NCBI GenBank assembly: GCA_039029395.1
Contig: JBCCGG010000001.1
Location: 310,001-374,000, forward strand
Reading direction: 5' to 3'
DNA from: JBCCGG01 sp039029395
GTDB lineage: Bacteria > Pseudomonadota > Alphaproteobacteria > Kiloniellales > JAKSDN01
Length of the DNA: 64,000 nt
Positions 15,491 to 24,451 of this stretch are shown here, piece by piece; the stretch's first letter is position 1, and every line of letters begins with the position of its first letter. Under the pieces are notes generated by a model. The model was not told where the DNA came from. It did no database searches and saw only the letters and a program-made list of their open reading frames with translations. Both the position numbers and the translations under genes were made by a program.

Positions 15491-18097
15491 TTAGAAGACC
15501 ACTGTGAGCAAACTGGAGCAGGTGTTACTACCCGCCTCACAGATCAGGTAGTCGTAGGAGCCGCTGCCCGTGTTGTCGATCTTGTCTCTGTATCGGCCGT
15601 CATTCACGGTCGAGGCAATCAGATCTCCATCACGGAGTACATCCACGTTTGGCGTGGTTGCGCCGCTCCAGTTCAAGACAACTCTCTGTTTTTCTCTAAA
15701 CTTGTAGGGGATGGCAGAAACAACCAGGTCGGATACGTTCAGTGTCGTGTCCGAATCCTGGTTGGAGACCGCATCGCCCGCATCGTTGTAGGCCTTGATC
15801 CGATAGTGATAGGTCGTCCCGGGGTTCAGACCGGTGTCGTCGTAGCTCGTGACGTTGGCCGGGACGCTACCGATCTGCTGCCAATTGGACTGGTCGGTTG
15901 AAGATTCGACCTTGAACCCGAGCTCGTCGGTCGATCGATCGTTCCACGTCAGGTCAATCCGAGTCTCCGACACGGCATCTGCGACCAGGCCATTCGGCGC
16001 CGTCGGGAGCGTGGGCTCACCACCACCACCGCCACCACCACCATCGTCGTTGGAGCGAATGAACATGTGATCGACGTGAATGACTTCGCGCTTTTTGTGG
16101 CCGGGGATCTGGTCGGTATCCTTGACTCTCACATAGACCGTGCCGCTGACCGAGTTCGGCAGCGTGAAGGTCTTGTAGCTGTCATCGTCGTTCGTGCTCG
16201 TGATGGTCACCATGTCTGTGTAGTTGGTGCCATCGGTAGAGTAGGCGAACGTGAAGGACTCGCCGTATCCGGTCGAGGACATCGAGGCGTTGAGATGGAA
16301 GGTGTTCGGTGCGCTGCCCACGTTGAAGGTCCAGATGTGCTCAAGAGCCGTGTATGAACCCCCTGCTTGAGTGAACCTGCGCTCGCTAAGGCTTTCTCGC
16401 ACGTCGTCCTGGGCATGAGTCTGAACGAAGCTGTTGGACTGGCTATAGACGATTATGTTCTCTTCCGCGCTTGCCACGTGATCGCCGAACGGCAGCGGAT
16501 TGGGCGTGGTCGCACCGTTGCTGTTGGACCAGGAAGAGTTGCCCGAGGCGTTGGATGCGCGCACGCGGTAGTCGTAGGTCGTATTGGCTTCGAGACCGCT
16601 GTCGTTAAAGATCGTCATGTTGGCGCCTAGGTTGGCATGAGTGCTGAAGCCGCCTCCATTGACTGCGCGCTGGAGCACCATGGCGGTCTCGTTGTCGGAA
16701 TTGTCTGTCCACGTAACAGAGATCTGACTGTCTGAAATCACGCTGGCCGAGAGGTTGCTGGGCGCTTGGGGCGGCGGCAGAGGCTCGGAAGTGCCCTCGC
16801 GGAAGGCCGCGACCACGGCCGCGGTGTTGTTCATGGTGCGCACGTTATCAGCCGAGTTGTTCGGATCGGCGTTGTGGTCGACGCCGGTCGGCTCCCCGTC
16901 ATAGAGCACGTTTGGATTGGAAAAGTTGTCGATCCGCGGGCAATTGCAGCCGCTGTAGGACATGATGGTGCGCCACTGGTTACTCACCCGATGGCCATAA
17001 GAATAGGCATAGGCGGGCTGGAAGTCGGCGTCCTCTCGGTTGTGTTCAGTGCCTTGGTTGTGGCCCATCTCGTGGGCCAGGGTCTGAGACGACAGGCAGC
17101 TGCTGTTGACCACGTTGAAGGCATAACTGGCAAAGCCGCTGCTGACGTTCTGCATCAGGTAGGCGATGCCGCAGCCGTTGTCCTCGCTAACCAACGAAAC
17201 CAGGTCCGCGCCGTGCTGGTCGCGCCAGCCGTGCACCTCGTCCATTTCTCCGTCGTTCTGGCCGGCGATGTCCTGCAGGCTGCTCAACATGCTGCCGCTG
17301 GACTCGTTGTAGTTGACCAGGCCCATGTGGACCAAGTTGTACTGAATGTTGAGGTCGCTGTTGATCGCGGCCACATTGGCGTCAGCAACCGCGGCCTCGA
17401 TACGGGTCTCGATGCCGCTGGTGCCGCTGTTAGAGGAGTTGTACCTGGCACGCGACGACTCTGTGTAAAGCACCATGATGTCGATCGTTGTCGCCCCGCT
17501 TTGGGCGTTCGGAGTCGCCAAGTTCTGCTCCAAGTTCGACTCGCCTTCTTCGTTGAAGCTTTGATTATCTTGCGGCGCCGGGACCGGCATGATGTGGCTC
17601 GGCAAGAGTGACTCGTCGATCTCTTCGACGCTGTGCAAGCCGCCGCCGGAGGGGTTGATTTCGTAGAGCCGGCCAGCCCAGCGAACTGATCCTGATAGGA
17701 CCCCGTCGCGCTCCGCCAGCACAACCTTGCTTTCCGGGACGCCTGGAATATGACCGACCCAGACGTGGGTACCGTTCGCCTTCCTGCGGCTCCAATCCTT
17801 CTCGGCGATAGCGCTGGCATCTTCGAAAAGATCGAGGAGCAGGCTATCGCCCTCCAGCGCATCCGCTCGGAGTCTTGCGGGGCGGGAGCGCTTGGCCGCG
17901 CGGTTGATCCTCTTCGATTTGACCCTGAACGCCGGACCGGTGCTCGAGGCTCGATCGTCGATGGTCTCTGGTGTCAGCAATCCGGGAGGGATTTCCGGTG
18001 ACTGAGCAAAGGCAGCGCTGCCGCCAAATCCGACGAAACCGGCCAAAACAATACCGGCAATGACTCCGTGAAGTTTAGGATGAAGAGAGCAAGCCAT
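15491..18097 (-). CDS. secreted M12B-like (reprolysin-type) zinc metallopeptidase with fibronectin III domains
   Basis: 868 residues. Signal peptide (to about 32, SAAFA-QSP), a propeptide-like region, then a catalytic domain with HEMGHNQGTEH: zinc ligands His342, His346 and His352, catalytic Glu343, and a Met-turn in IMSYSGC. That is the metzincin pattern of reprolysin-like M12 peptidases. A first Fn3 domain covers about 440-533 (PSNLSASVISDSQISVTW), a jelly-roll-like segment follows, a poly-Gly linker (about 686-693) leads to a second Fn3 (about 696-786), and a final beta domain ends in a Cys pair. Predicted to act outside the cell on proteins. Alone in its transcription unit, with a terminator behind it. 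Confidence 0.88.
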   Translation of the reverse strand: MACSLHPKLHGVIAGIVLAGFVGFGGSAAFAQSPEIPPGLLTPETIDDRASSTGPAFRVKSKRINRAAKRSRPARLRADALEGDSLLLDLFEDASAIAEKDWSRRKANGTHVWVGHIPGVPESKVVLAERDGVLSGSVRWAGRLYEINPSGGGLHSVEEIDESLLPSHIMPVPAPQDNQSFNEEGESNLEQNLATPNAQSGATTIDIMVLYTESSRARYNSSNSGTSGIETRIEAAVADANVAAINSDLNIQYNLVHMGLVNYNESSGSMLSSLQDIAGQNDGEMDEVHGWRDQHGADLVSLVSEDNGCGIAYLMQNVSSGFASYAFNVVNSSCLSSQTLAHEMGHNQGTEHNREDADFQPAYAYSYGHRVSNQWRTIMSYSGCNCPRIDNFSNPNVLYDGEPTGVDHNADPNNSADNVRTMNNTAAVVAAFREGTSEPLPPPQAPSNLSASVISDSQISVTWTDNSDNETAMVLQRAVNGGGFSTHANLGANMTIFNDSGLEANTTYDYRVRASNASGNSSWSNSNGATTPNPLPFGDHVASAEENIIVYSQSNSFVQTHAQDDVRESLSERRFTQAGGSYTALEHIWTFNVGSAPNTFHLNASMSSTGYGESFTFAYSTDGTNYTDMVTITSTNDDDSYKTFTLPNSVSGTVYVRVKDTDQIPGHKKREVIHVDHMFIRSNDDGGGGGGGGEPTLPTAPNGLVADAVSETRIDLTWNDRSTDELGFKVESSTDQSNWQQIGSVPANVTSYDDTGLNPGTTYHYRIKAYNDAGDAVSNQDSDTTLNVSDLVVSAIPYKFREKQRVVLNWSGATTPNVDVLRDGDLIASTVNDGRYRDKIDNTGSGSYDYLICEAGSNTCSSLLTVVF

Positions 18098-18187
18098 TTC
18101 TGTTCCCTGTTTACTTCATAGGCCCAAGCAAGCGTTCCGCTTAGCCTTCTGTTTAACGAGTCAGCTGTTAAGTTCACATTAATACTG

Positions 18188-18280
18188 TTAAGTATTTCGT
18201 AAATAATTCGGAGAATAATCATTTAAATATTCTCCATAATTTTGGACATATACGAACAAATATTTGTGAGTATTGTTCAT
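18188..18280 (-). CDS. possible 30-residue leader peptide ORF
   Basis: An ATG at 18280 with an ideal AGGAGG six bases upstream opens a 30-codon frame (MNNTHKYLFVYVQNYGEYLN...) ending at 18188, 90 bp before the metallopeptidase start on the same strand. It is AT-rich, and rich in Tyr and Asn. It may be a leader peptide or chance; no family is recognised. Confidence 0.3.
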   Translation of the reverse strand: MNNTHKYLFVYVQNYGEYLNDYSPNYLRNT

Positions 18281-18562
18281 TTCAGGCCTCCTGCGGATTG
18301 GGCCGGGTCGCAAAAGCCGAAGCCCGGGCGAAGGGGATGCTTTGGCATCACCTCGGGGCGCGGGCACCCCTCGGAAAGGCCGGTCGGATCAGACGTCTTT
18401 GTATGCTTTAGGGCCCGCCGGACGGCGCGCGCCTAGACCTCGTAGACTCGCGGAGACTGATTCGGGCAAGAGGACACATCCTGACGAATTTGCGGCAATT
18501 TCATGGCGCTGGCACCCGGTGCATATACTAATTCCTATTTATTTGTAAAACAAGGATCAAAA
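18281..18562. other. GC-rich structured intergenic segment
   Basis: Between the small ORF and the TauD-like gene. Several nested hairpins can be drawn: GATGC/GCATC around TTTG near 18340, and GGGG/CCCC near 18355-18371. The pattern does not match any riboswitch class that I can identify by eye. It could be the 5' leader of the metallopeptidase transcript. Confidence 0.3.
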
Positions 18563-19423
18563 TCATAAATCATTCTGGCTGGCGATCTGAGTCCGGTGCA
18601 TAATGCGGCGTAAAGCTGGGTCGAAGGCTGCCCGCCGGTGAACCACGCAGCGGTTATCCCATAGTACTAAATCGCCTGGCTTCCAACGGTGATGCCAGGT
18701 CATCTCTGGCCCGGTGGCGTGGGACCAGAGTGCGTCCAGTAGGGCCTCGGAGCGCGCCAGCGGCAGGCCATCCACGTAGGCATTGGCCCGTCGGCCGAGG
18801 TAAAGCGCCGGACGGCCGGTTTCCGAATGGATACGGATGATCAGGTGGCGGGCCCCTGGCGAGCAGGTCACGTCGTCCACCGCTTGGGCGCCTTCTCGCA
18901 GATAGCCGGCGCTGTTGGTGCTGGAATCGTGCTTGATGGCCTTGCCTTCGATCTCACTGCGCAGGGCGGCGGGCAGGGTCTCAAGCGCCCGGTACATGTT
19001 GGCAAAGCCGGTTTCGCCGCCCGATGCCGGCACCTCCAAGGCAAAGAGCGCGCTACCCAGCGGCGGTCTCTCCAAGTAAGACATGTCCGTGTGCCAGGCG
19101 GCCTCGCCGGCGCCCAGGCTGCCGATCGCGATCCCGTTTTCGATAACGTTGGAAATCACCAGGATTTCGGGATAGTCGGGCACAAAGCGCTGACCGTTCT
19201 CGTTGGGTGGCGCGATATCCAGATCGCCGAAACTCCTGCTGAAGGCGACCAGCCGGGCTGGGCTCAAGATCTGGTCGCGGAACAACAGCACCAGATGCCG
19301 GTGCCAGGCCTGCTTGATTGCCGCGATCTCCGCTTGATCCAAATCGCGTGCTAGATCAATGCCTCGGATCTCGGCTCCGACAGCCGGCGAGAGTGGTACG
19401 ATCGTAAAGCTGGCGTCGGTCAC
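18563..19423 (-). CDS. TauD/TfdA-family Fe(II)/2-oxoglutarate dioxygenase
   Basis: 286 residues. The facial triad is visible: His111 and Asp113 (WHTDMSY) and His262 (WDNRCVVHRR), with an Arg for 2-oxoglutarate shortly after (near 274). GDLVLWDNR is the typical lead into the distal His. Cytosolic hydroxylase; the family includes taurine, 2,4-D and alkylsulfate dioxygenases, and the substrate here is unknown. It stands alone, without sulfonate or ABC transport genes, so a taurine role is not supported by context. A second family member lies at the right end of the window. Confidence 0.87.
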   Translation of the reverse strand: MTDASFTIVPLSPAVGAEIRGIDLARDLDQAEIAAIKQAWHRHLVLLFRDQILSPARLVAFSRSFGDLDIAPPNENGQRFVPDYPEILVISNVIENGIAIGSLGAGEAAWHTDMSYLERPPLGSALFALEVPASGGETGFANMYRALETLPAALRSEIEGKAIKHDSSTNSAGYLREGAQAVDDVTCSPGARHLIIRIHSETGRPALYLGRRANAYVDGLPLARSEALLDALWSHATGPEMTWHHRWKPGDLVLWDNRCVVHRRAAFDPALRRIMHRTQIASQNDL

Positions 19424-19497
19424 GGCTCTGGCTTCATCCGATCTTCAGGATAGTTTTATAGTGAAGACTGCACGGAAAAAGGCAACAGGACCGGCCA

Positions 19498-19968
19498 ATG
19501 GCCTTCCCGATCTCCTTGACCGGTTACTTTGAGATCGCGGCCGAACAGGCCGCGCCACCGGGCGCGCGCGCGCTGCTTGCCGGCTTGGAAAGCACGCTCC
19601 GGGAGGCAGGCTTAAAGGCTGACCGGCGCACCTCCACGACGCTGCGATTCGAAGGGGGGTGGCGCACACCTTGGCCCTTCAAGTCCTGTGCCGGCAGCTT
19701 GGAGGTAGAGCGGGATGGAGAGGCCGCTGGGCGCCTAGCCTATCACCTGTCGCTGCAATCCTGGGCCATGATCATGACGGTGGTCGTGCCGCTGATCGCT
19801 TACCTTTTGCTGTCGATCGATCCGGGAATCTCGCCCGTGCTGCAGTTCGGCATCCTGCTGGTCTGCCTACCGCTCGGCTGGCTTGCCGCCATGGCCTTGA
19901 TTCACCGCGTGATCGGCGCCCGGGTGCGCAAGCATCTCGAACAGGTCGCGCGCTCACTTCCCGTCTAG
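19498..19968 (+). CDS. hypothetical protein with two C-terminal membrane helices
   Basis: 156 residues. A polar N-terminal half (FRFEGGWRTPW-like beta region) is followed by two hydrophobic segments at about 91-107 (AMIMTVVVPLIAYLLLS) and 114-136. The C-terminus is basic. The 3' end overlaps the convergent MarR gene by 15 bp. Family not recognised. Confidence 0.6.
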   Translation: MAFPISLTGYFEIAAEQAAPPGARALLAGLESTLREAGLKADRRTSTTLRFEGGWRTPWPFKSCAGSLEVERDGEAAGRLAYHLSLQSWAMIMTVVVPLIAYLLLSIDPGISPVLQFGILLVCLPLGWLAAMALIHRVIGARVRKHLEQVARSLPV

Positions 19969-20454
19969 TTTGTCGTCCAACTGTCGGGCGCGCGCCAGGA
20001 GTGTGCTCATGAGGTCGTCCAGGACTGCCCTCTGGCCTTCGCTGAAACCCTCCAGCAGCTGTTCTTCATATGCGCGTGCTCGGGGCACGATCCGATCGTA
20101 GACTTTGCGCCCCTTGCGAGTCAGCGTCACTTGGGAGGAGCGGCCGTCCCTTGCGGACGCCAGGCGCTTGACGTGGCCTTTCTCGATCAGGCGCGCGACC
20201 GCCCGGCTGACCGCGACCTTGTCCATGGCGGTGCGCTCGGCAATGTCGCTGGCGCGCAGGGCGCCATGCTCGGCGACCACCGCAAGCACACGCCACTGCC
20301 AGATCGTCAGACCGAAGTCCCGGGCGTACATGCGGGCGATCGTTCCGCTGACCCGGTTTGAAAGGATCGACAGGCGATAGGGTAGAAATCCCTGCAGGCG
20401 CAAGATCGGGTTGGCGTCCGGGCTCAAATCGATCTCCTTTGAGGCTGCGTTCAC
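19954..20454 (-). CDS. MarR-family regulator of the homogentisate genes
   Basis: 166 residues from a GTG at 20454. The winged-helix core (LTIWQWRVLAVVAEHGALRA, then SDIAERTAMDKVAVSRAVARL and the DGRSSQVTLT wing) is canonical MarR. It is divergent from hpd, and the 124-bp gap holds a perfect 20-bp palindrome, the usual MarR operator architecture. MarR regulators of this group control 4-hydroxyphenylpyruvate or homogentisate genes in several proteobacteria; ligand and repression here are inferred. Confidence 0.88.
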   Translation of the reverse strand: MNAASKEIDLSPDANPILRLQGFLPYRLSILSNRVSGTIARMYARDFGLTIWQWRVLAVVAEHGALRASDIAERTAMDKVAVSRAVARLIEKGHVKRLASARDGRSSQVTLTRKGRKVYDRIVPRARAYEEQLLEGFSEGQRAVLDDLMSTLLARARQLDDKLDGK

Positions 20455-20470
20455 GTAGTTTTAATTGAAA

Positions 20471-20490
20471 ATAGTTTCATATGAAACTAT
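20471..20490. promoter_or_regulatory. perfect 20-bp palindrome, probable MarR operator
   Basis: ATAGTTTCAT followed by its exact reverse complement, in the divergent gap between the MarR gene and hpd. Symmetry, length and position 17 bp upstream of the MarR start support an operator that controls both directions. Confidence 0.8.
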
Positions 20491-20578
20491 ATTATCTGAG
20501 ACGTGAACGGACGGTAAAGCGCGCGCAGGTGATCGACCGTTCACGTGCGAGATCTCTAAATCCTCCGGGAGACGTCCC

Positions 20579-21637
20579 ATGACCGATCTTTGGCACAATC
20601 CGCTGGGTACCGACGGCTTCGAGTTCGTCGAATTCACCAGTCCCGATCCGGCTGCGCTAAAGGCGCTGTTCGAGCAGCTCGGCTTTCGCCTGGCTGGCCG
20701 GCATCGCAGCAAGGATGTGCTGCATTACCGGCAGGGCGATATCAACCTGATCCTGAACGGCGAGCGCGCCGGTCAGCCGGCCGCCTTCAAGCGCCGCTAC
20801 GGCCCGTCGGCCAACGCCATGGGACTCCGGGTCAGGGATGCAGTCGCGGCCTTCGAGCGGGCGATCACTCAAGGGGCCGAGCCGGTCGAGCCGCCGGTCG
20901 GCCACATGGAGCTCAAAATTCCGGCGATCCGCGGGGTCGGCGGCGCCATGATCTATCTGGTCGACCGCTACGGCAGCCAGACGATCTACGATGTCGACTT
21001 CAAGCCGGTCGAGCAGCCCGGCGACTTCACCGGCGTCGGCCTAACCGGAATCGACCACCTGACTCACAACCTCTACCGCGGCTCTATGGACCGCTGGGCC
21101 GATTTCTACGAGCACATCTTCAACTTCCGCGAAGTGCGCTTCTTCGACATCGAGGGAAAGCTGACCGGCTTGGTCAGCCGGGCCATGACCAGCCCCTGCG
21201 GTAAAATCCGCATTCCTTTAAACGAATCGACCGACGATAAGTCCCAGATCGTCGAGTTCCTTAAGGACTACGGCGGCGAGGGCATCCAGCACATCGCGCT
21301 CTCAACGGACGATATCCACGCCACGGTGGAGAACCTTCGGGCCACCGGGGTTCCCTTTCAGGACACGCCGGAGAGCTACTACGATGGCATCGACGAGCGC
21401 TTGCCGGGCCATGGCGAGGACCTGATGCGCCTGCGCAAGAACCGAGTCCTGATCGATGGCGCGCCCCAGGACGGCGAAGGTCTCTTGCTGCAGATTTTCA
21501 CTCAGACCGCGATCGGGCCGATCTTTTTTGAGATCATTCAACGCAAGGGAAACGAGGGCTTCGGCGAGGGCAATTTCCAGGCGCTGTTCGAATCGATCGA
21601 GCGCGACCAGATTGAGCGTGGGGTGCTAAAATCATGA
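20579..21637 (+). CDS. hpd: 4-hydroxyphenylpyruvate dioxygenase
   Basis: 352 residues, the usual bacterial length. Two VOC halves; the catalytic C-terminal half supplies Fe(II) ligands His160 (GIDHLTHN), His238 (GIQHIALST) and Glu318 (IFFEIIQRKG), and the C-terminal helix GFGEGNFQALFESIERDQ is diagnostic. Converts 4-hydroxyphenylpyruvate to homogentisate in tyrosine catabolism. GGGAG precedes the ATG. It overlaps hmgA by four bases (ATGA), so the two are translationally coupled. Confidence 0.95.
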   Translation: MTDLWHNPLGTDGFEFVEFTSPDPAALKALFEQLGFRLAGRHRSKDVLHYRQGDINLILNGERAGQPAAFKRRYGPSANAMGLRVRDAVAAFERAITQGAEPVEPPVGHMELKIPAIRGVGGAMIYLVDRYGSQTIYDVDFKPVEQPGDFTGVGLTGIDHLTHNLYRGSMDRWADFYEHIFNFREVRFFDIEGKLTGLVSRAMTSPCGKIRIPLNESTDDKSQIVEFLKDYGGEGIQHIALSTDDIHATVENLRATGVPFQDTPESYYDGIDERLPGHGEDLMRLRKNRVLIDGAPQDGEGLLLQIFTQTAIGPIFFEIIQRKGNEGFGEGNFQALFESIERDQIERGVLKS

Positions 21638-22758
21638 AACTCATGACCAATCTGCCGCGCAGCGCCGGCCAGGCCTCACGCCAGGCCCACGCCGACCTAC
21701 CGCCCGGCACTTACGAGCGTGAACTTGGCCGCGAGGGCTTCTACGGGCCGGCCAGCCATATGCATCACCGCCATCCGCCGACCGGCTGGAGCGCTGTCGA
21801 GGGTCCCTTGCAGCCGCGCGCCTTCGACCTCACCAAACTGGCGGCCACGGATGCCTCGCCCTGGCGGGCACCAGAAATTCTCGCCAATAGTCACTTGCGC
21901 CTGCGCTTTTGGCGCTTGGAAGGTGCTATGCCGCGCCTGGCGCGCAACGCCGATGGCGACGATCTGTTGTTCGTTCACGAGGGGCAAGGCGCGCTGTTCT
22001 GCGATTACGGTCATCTGGCTTACGAGGCGGGCGACTACATCCTCATGCCGCGCGGCACGCAGTGGCGTCTCGAGGCCGCGATGCCGTCCGCCCTGCTGAT
22101 GATCGAGGCGACCAACGGCGCTTACCGCCAGCCCGACAAGGGCCTCTTGGGCCGCCACGCCATATACGATCCGGCCGTGCTCGACCTGCCGGAGATCGAC
22201 CAGGCCTTTCTTGACCAGCAGGATGAGGAGCCCTGGACCGTCGAGGTCAAGCGCCGGGGTGAGGTGACGGCTATAACCTTTCCCTTCAACCCCCTGGACG
22301 CGGTCGGTTGGCACGGCGATCTGGCGCCTCTGCGCCTCAATGTGCGAGACATCCGGCCGGTGATGAGCGACCGCTACCACCTGCCGCCCTCGGCCCACTC
22401 AACTTTTCTGGCCGACCGCTTCGTGGTCTGCACCTTCGCGCCGCGGCCTTTCGAGAGCGACCCCGGCGCGCTCAAGGTGCCGTTTTTCCACAACAACGAC
22501 GACTACGACGAGGTGCTGTTCTATCACGCCGGCGACTTCTTCAGCCGGGACAACATCCACCCCGGCATGATGACCTTCCACCCCAGCGGCTTGCCCCACG
22601 GCCCCCATCCCAAGGCGCTTGCCGGCATGTTCGAGCCCAAGGCCAAGGCGACCCAGGAGTACGCCGTGATGATCGATACCCGCGACCCGCTCGAGCCGGG
22701 CGAGGCGGCGGCCGGCGTGGAGTGGGCCGGTTACGTGGACAGCTGGAAGGCGGGGTGA
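21634..22758 (+). CDS. hmgA: homogentisate 1,2-dioxygenase (short form)
   Basis: 374 residues, shorter than the roughly 430-450 of the classical enzyme but with the cupin C-terminal signature: FFHNNDDYDEVLFYH (His286, Glu293), PGMMTFHPSG and GLPHGPHP (His322/325), the positions expected for Fe(II). Opens the homogentisate ring to maleylacetoacetate. Coupled to hpd. The expected downstream genes for maleylacetoacetate isomerase and fumarylacetoacetase are not in the window. Confidence 0.9.
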   Translation: MKLMTNLPRSAGQASRQAHADLPPGTYERELGREGFYGPASHMHHRHPPTGWSAVEGPLQPRAFDLTKLAATDASPWRAPEILANSHLRLRFWRLEGAMPRLARNADGDDLLFVHEGQGALFCDYGHLAYEAGDYILMPRGTQWRLEAAMPSALLMIEATNGAYRQPDKGLLGRHAIYDPAVLDLPEIDQAFLDQQDEEPWTVEVKRRGEVTAITFPFNPLDAVGWHGDLAPLRLNVRDIRPVMSDRYHLPPSAHSTFLADRFVVCTFAPRPFESDPGALKVPFFHNNDDYDEVLFYHAGDFFSRDNIHPGMMTFHPSGLPHGPHPKALAGMFEPKAKATQEYAVMIDTRDPLEPGEAAAGVEWAGYVDSWKAG

Positions 22759-22820
22759 TCGAGGGCTCCCTGTTCACGGCCGAACTTCCGCGCTAGCGTG
22801 GTAAGCCGAGGGGGGCTGGA

Positions 22821-23906
22821 ATGGGCAAGAAGGTTCTGGTGGTCGGTGCTTCGGGGCTGGTCGGTGCCGCGGTGGTCAAGCATCTAAGCGCGATCGGTTG
22901 CGATGTCGTCGCCGTCTCTCGCAAGCCGCCCGAGGGCTTTGAAGAAGTTCCCTTCGTCGCTGCCGATCTCTTCGACGAGACCGCCTGCGCCAATTTGTTC
23001 GGCGCCATGGGTGACGTAACCCATTTGATCTACACGGCGCTTTATGAGCGCCCAAGCCTGGTCTCCGGCTGGTCGGACGAGGAGCAGATCGCGGTAAACG
23101 AGCGCATGTTCAAGGCCGTGCTAGATCCGCTCGTCGATGCCAAGGGGGCGCTTCGCCACGTTACCTTGCTGCAAGGCACCAAAGCCTACGGTGTGCACGT
23201 GCGGGCGATTCCCGTGCCAGCGCGCGAGGACCGGGACGAGTTGCGCAGCCAGCCGAACTTTTATTGGCGGCAGGAGGTGCACCTGCGCGATCGGGCTGCC
23301 GGCGCGGGTTGGAACTGGACCATCTTGCGCCCGACTCTGATTGTCGGTGGGGTGGTGGGCGGCGCCATGAACGCGCTGCCAGCGATTGGCGTCTTCGGCG
23401 CGTTGCTGAAGCAGGCCGGCCTTCCCTTTTGCTTTCCCGGCGGCGGCCCGCGCATCGCGGCGGCGGTCGACGTGGACCTGCTGGCAAGGGCAATCGATTG
23501 GGCCGGCGAGACGGCGTCAGCGCGCAACCGTACCTTCAACGTGACCAACGGCGACGTCTACGTCTGGGAAAACGTTTGGCCGGCGATCGCCGACGCGCTT
23601 GGCATGGAAAGCGGTCCGCCGGAGCCCCGCTCGCTCCACGACTTCTGCGGCAGCCGAGCCGCCGATTGGGACCGTATTCGCAAAAAGCACGCCCTAGTGA
23701 CACCTGGCCTGAAGGACTTCGTCGGGCCTTCCCTGCAGTACTGCGATTACCTGCTGCGCCATGGCCAGCCGGAGCCCGGGCCCGCCACCGTGGTCTCGAC
23801 CGTCGCGATCCAACAGGCCGGCTTTCACGAAGTGATGGATAGCGAAGAGATGTTTCGCAAGTGGATCGTCGATCTGCAGGACCGACGTTTGCTGCCGCCG
23901 GCCTAG
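22821..23906 (+). CDS. PRISE-type short-chain dehydrogenase/reductase
   Basis: 361 residues. Rossmann start VLVVGASGLVGAAVVKHL; the PRISE (progesterone 5-beta-reductase/iridoid synthase-like) signature is seen as LLQGTKAYG with Lys121 and NFYWRQE with Tyr148, followed by WNWTILRPTLIVG. This family reduces activated C=C bonds of enones with NADPH. It lies 62 bp after hmgA on the same strand and is probably co-transcribed; a role in handling an unsaturated diketo acid or another enone is inference only. Confidence 0.82.
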   Translation: MGKKVLVVGASGLVGAAVVKHLSAIGCDVVAVSRKPPEGFEEVPFVAADLFDETACANLFGAMGDVTHLIYTALYERPSLVSGWSDEEQIAVNERMFKAVLDPLVDAKGALRHVTLLQGTKAYGVHVRAIPVPAREDRDELRSQPNFYWRQEVHLRDRAAGAGWNWTILRPTLIVGGVVGGAMNALPAIGVFGALLKQAGLPFCFPGGGPRIAAAVDVDLLARAIDWAGETASARNRTFNVTNGDVYVWENVWPAIADALGMESGPPEPRSLHDFCGSRAADWDRIRKKHALVTPGLKDFVGPSLQYCDYLLRHGQPEPGPATVVSTVAIQQAGFHEVMDSEEMFRKWIVDLQDRRLLPPA

Positions 23907-24307
23907 CTCTGCTTGCCCGCGATTATGGCGGCGAGATCGTCCTCGGCGAACTGCCTGATCAAGAGTGGGACCTGCCGGCGCGGGTATGGATTTGCATAGT
24001 GGATCTCTTGGCTCTTCGTCGGAATGAAGCCGAGCCACTTGCGCTTACGGGGATAATGCAAATTGAAAAATAGGCTTTGCTCGTCAATTGGGCAGAGGTG
24101 AAGCAATCGAGTCTCGGGATTACCGCTGCCAAAGCCATCGTGAAGGCCCATGCCCGGTGGGCAGTTGCGCGCGTCGTCGTCCTCGTCGAAAAGCGCCAGC
24201 ACGCGGGCCCAATCGAAGCTCTCGAAGGCCTCGATCGCCCCATTCAGCGAAACAGCGCCGAAGTCCTCGGAGCCGTAGTCGTGGCATTGAATCCAATAGC
24301 TGAACAT
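23903..24307 (-). CDS. hypothetical protein
   Basis: About 134 residues from the ATG at 24307 (an upstream start at 24334 is also possible). Acidic N-terminal half (SFDWARVLALFDEDDDA), then LHLCPIDEQSLFFNLHYP and a basic patch (YPRKRKWLGF). No signal peptide or known motif. It is convergent with the PRISE gene, overlapping by four bases. It reads like a small cytosolic immunity-type or ligand-binding protein, but I do not recognise it. Confidence 0.55.
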   Translation of the reverse strand: MFSYWIQCHDYGSEDFGAVSLNGAIEAFESFDWARVLALFDEDDDARNCPPGMGLHDGFGSGNPETRLLHLCPIDEQSLFFNLHYPRKRKWLGFIPTKSQEIHYANPYPRRQVPLLIRQFAEDDLAAIIAGKQS

Positions 24308-24451
24308 CGTCCTGCTTTGCGATGCGGAAAGCACGCCTTACACAAGCATGGTTGCTGATTGGTAAGCGCGCGGGCACCTCAGGGGCGATCCACAAGCAGG
24401 GGAAGCGTTGGGAAGACTGCGCGCTTCAACTTTTCCCGGGTGCTTCGGCCT

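Noticed and set aside
16010..16050. Run of CCA/CCG triplets that looks like a microsatellite
   Set aside because: It encodes the poly-glycine linker of the metallopeptidase and is explained by coding.
18300..18400. GCAAAAGCC element resembling part of a cyclic-di-GMP riboswitch
   Set aside because: The partner GGCAAACC-type segment, tetraloop and receptor are missing, so the match is only a few bases.
18563..19423. Taurine dioxygenase (tauD) call
   Set aside because: Family motifs are present, but no tauABC transporter or sulfur context exists, so a specific substrate is unsupported.
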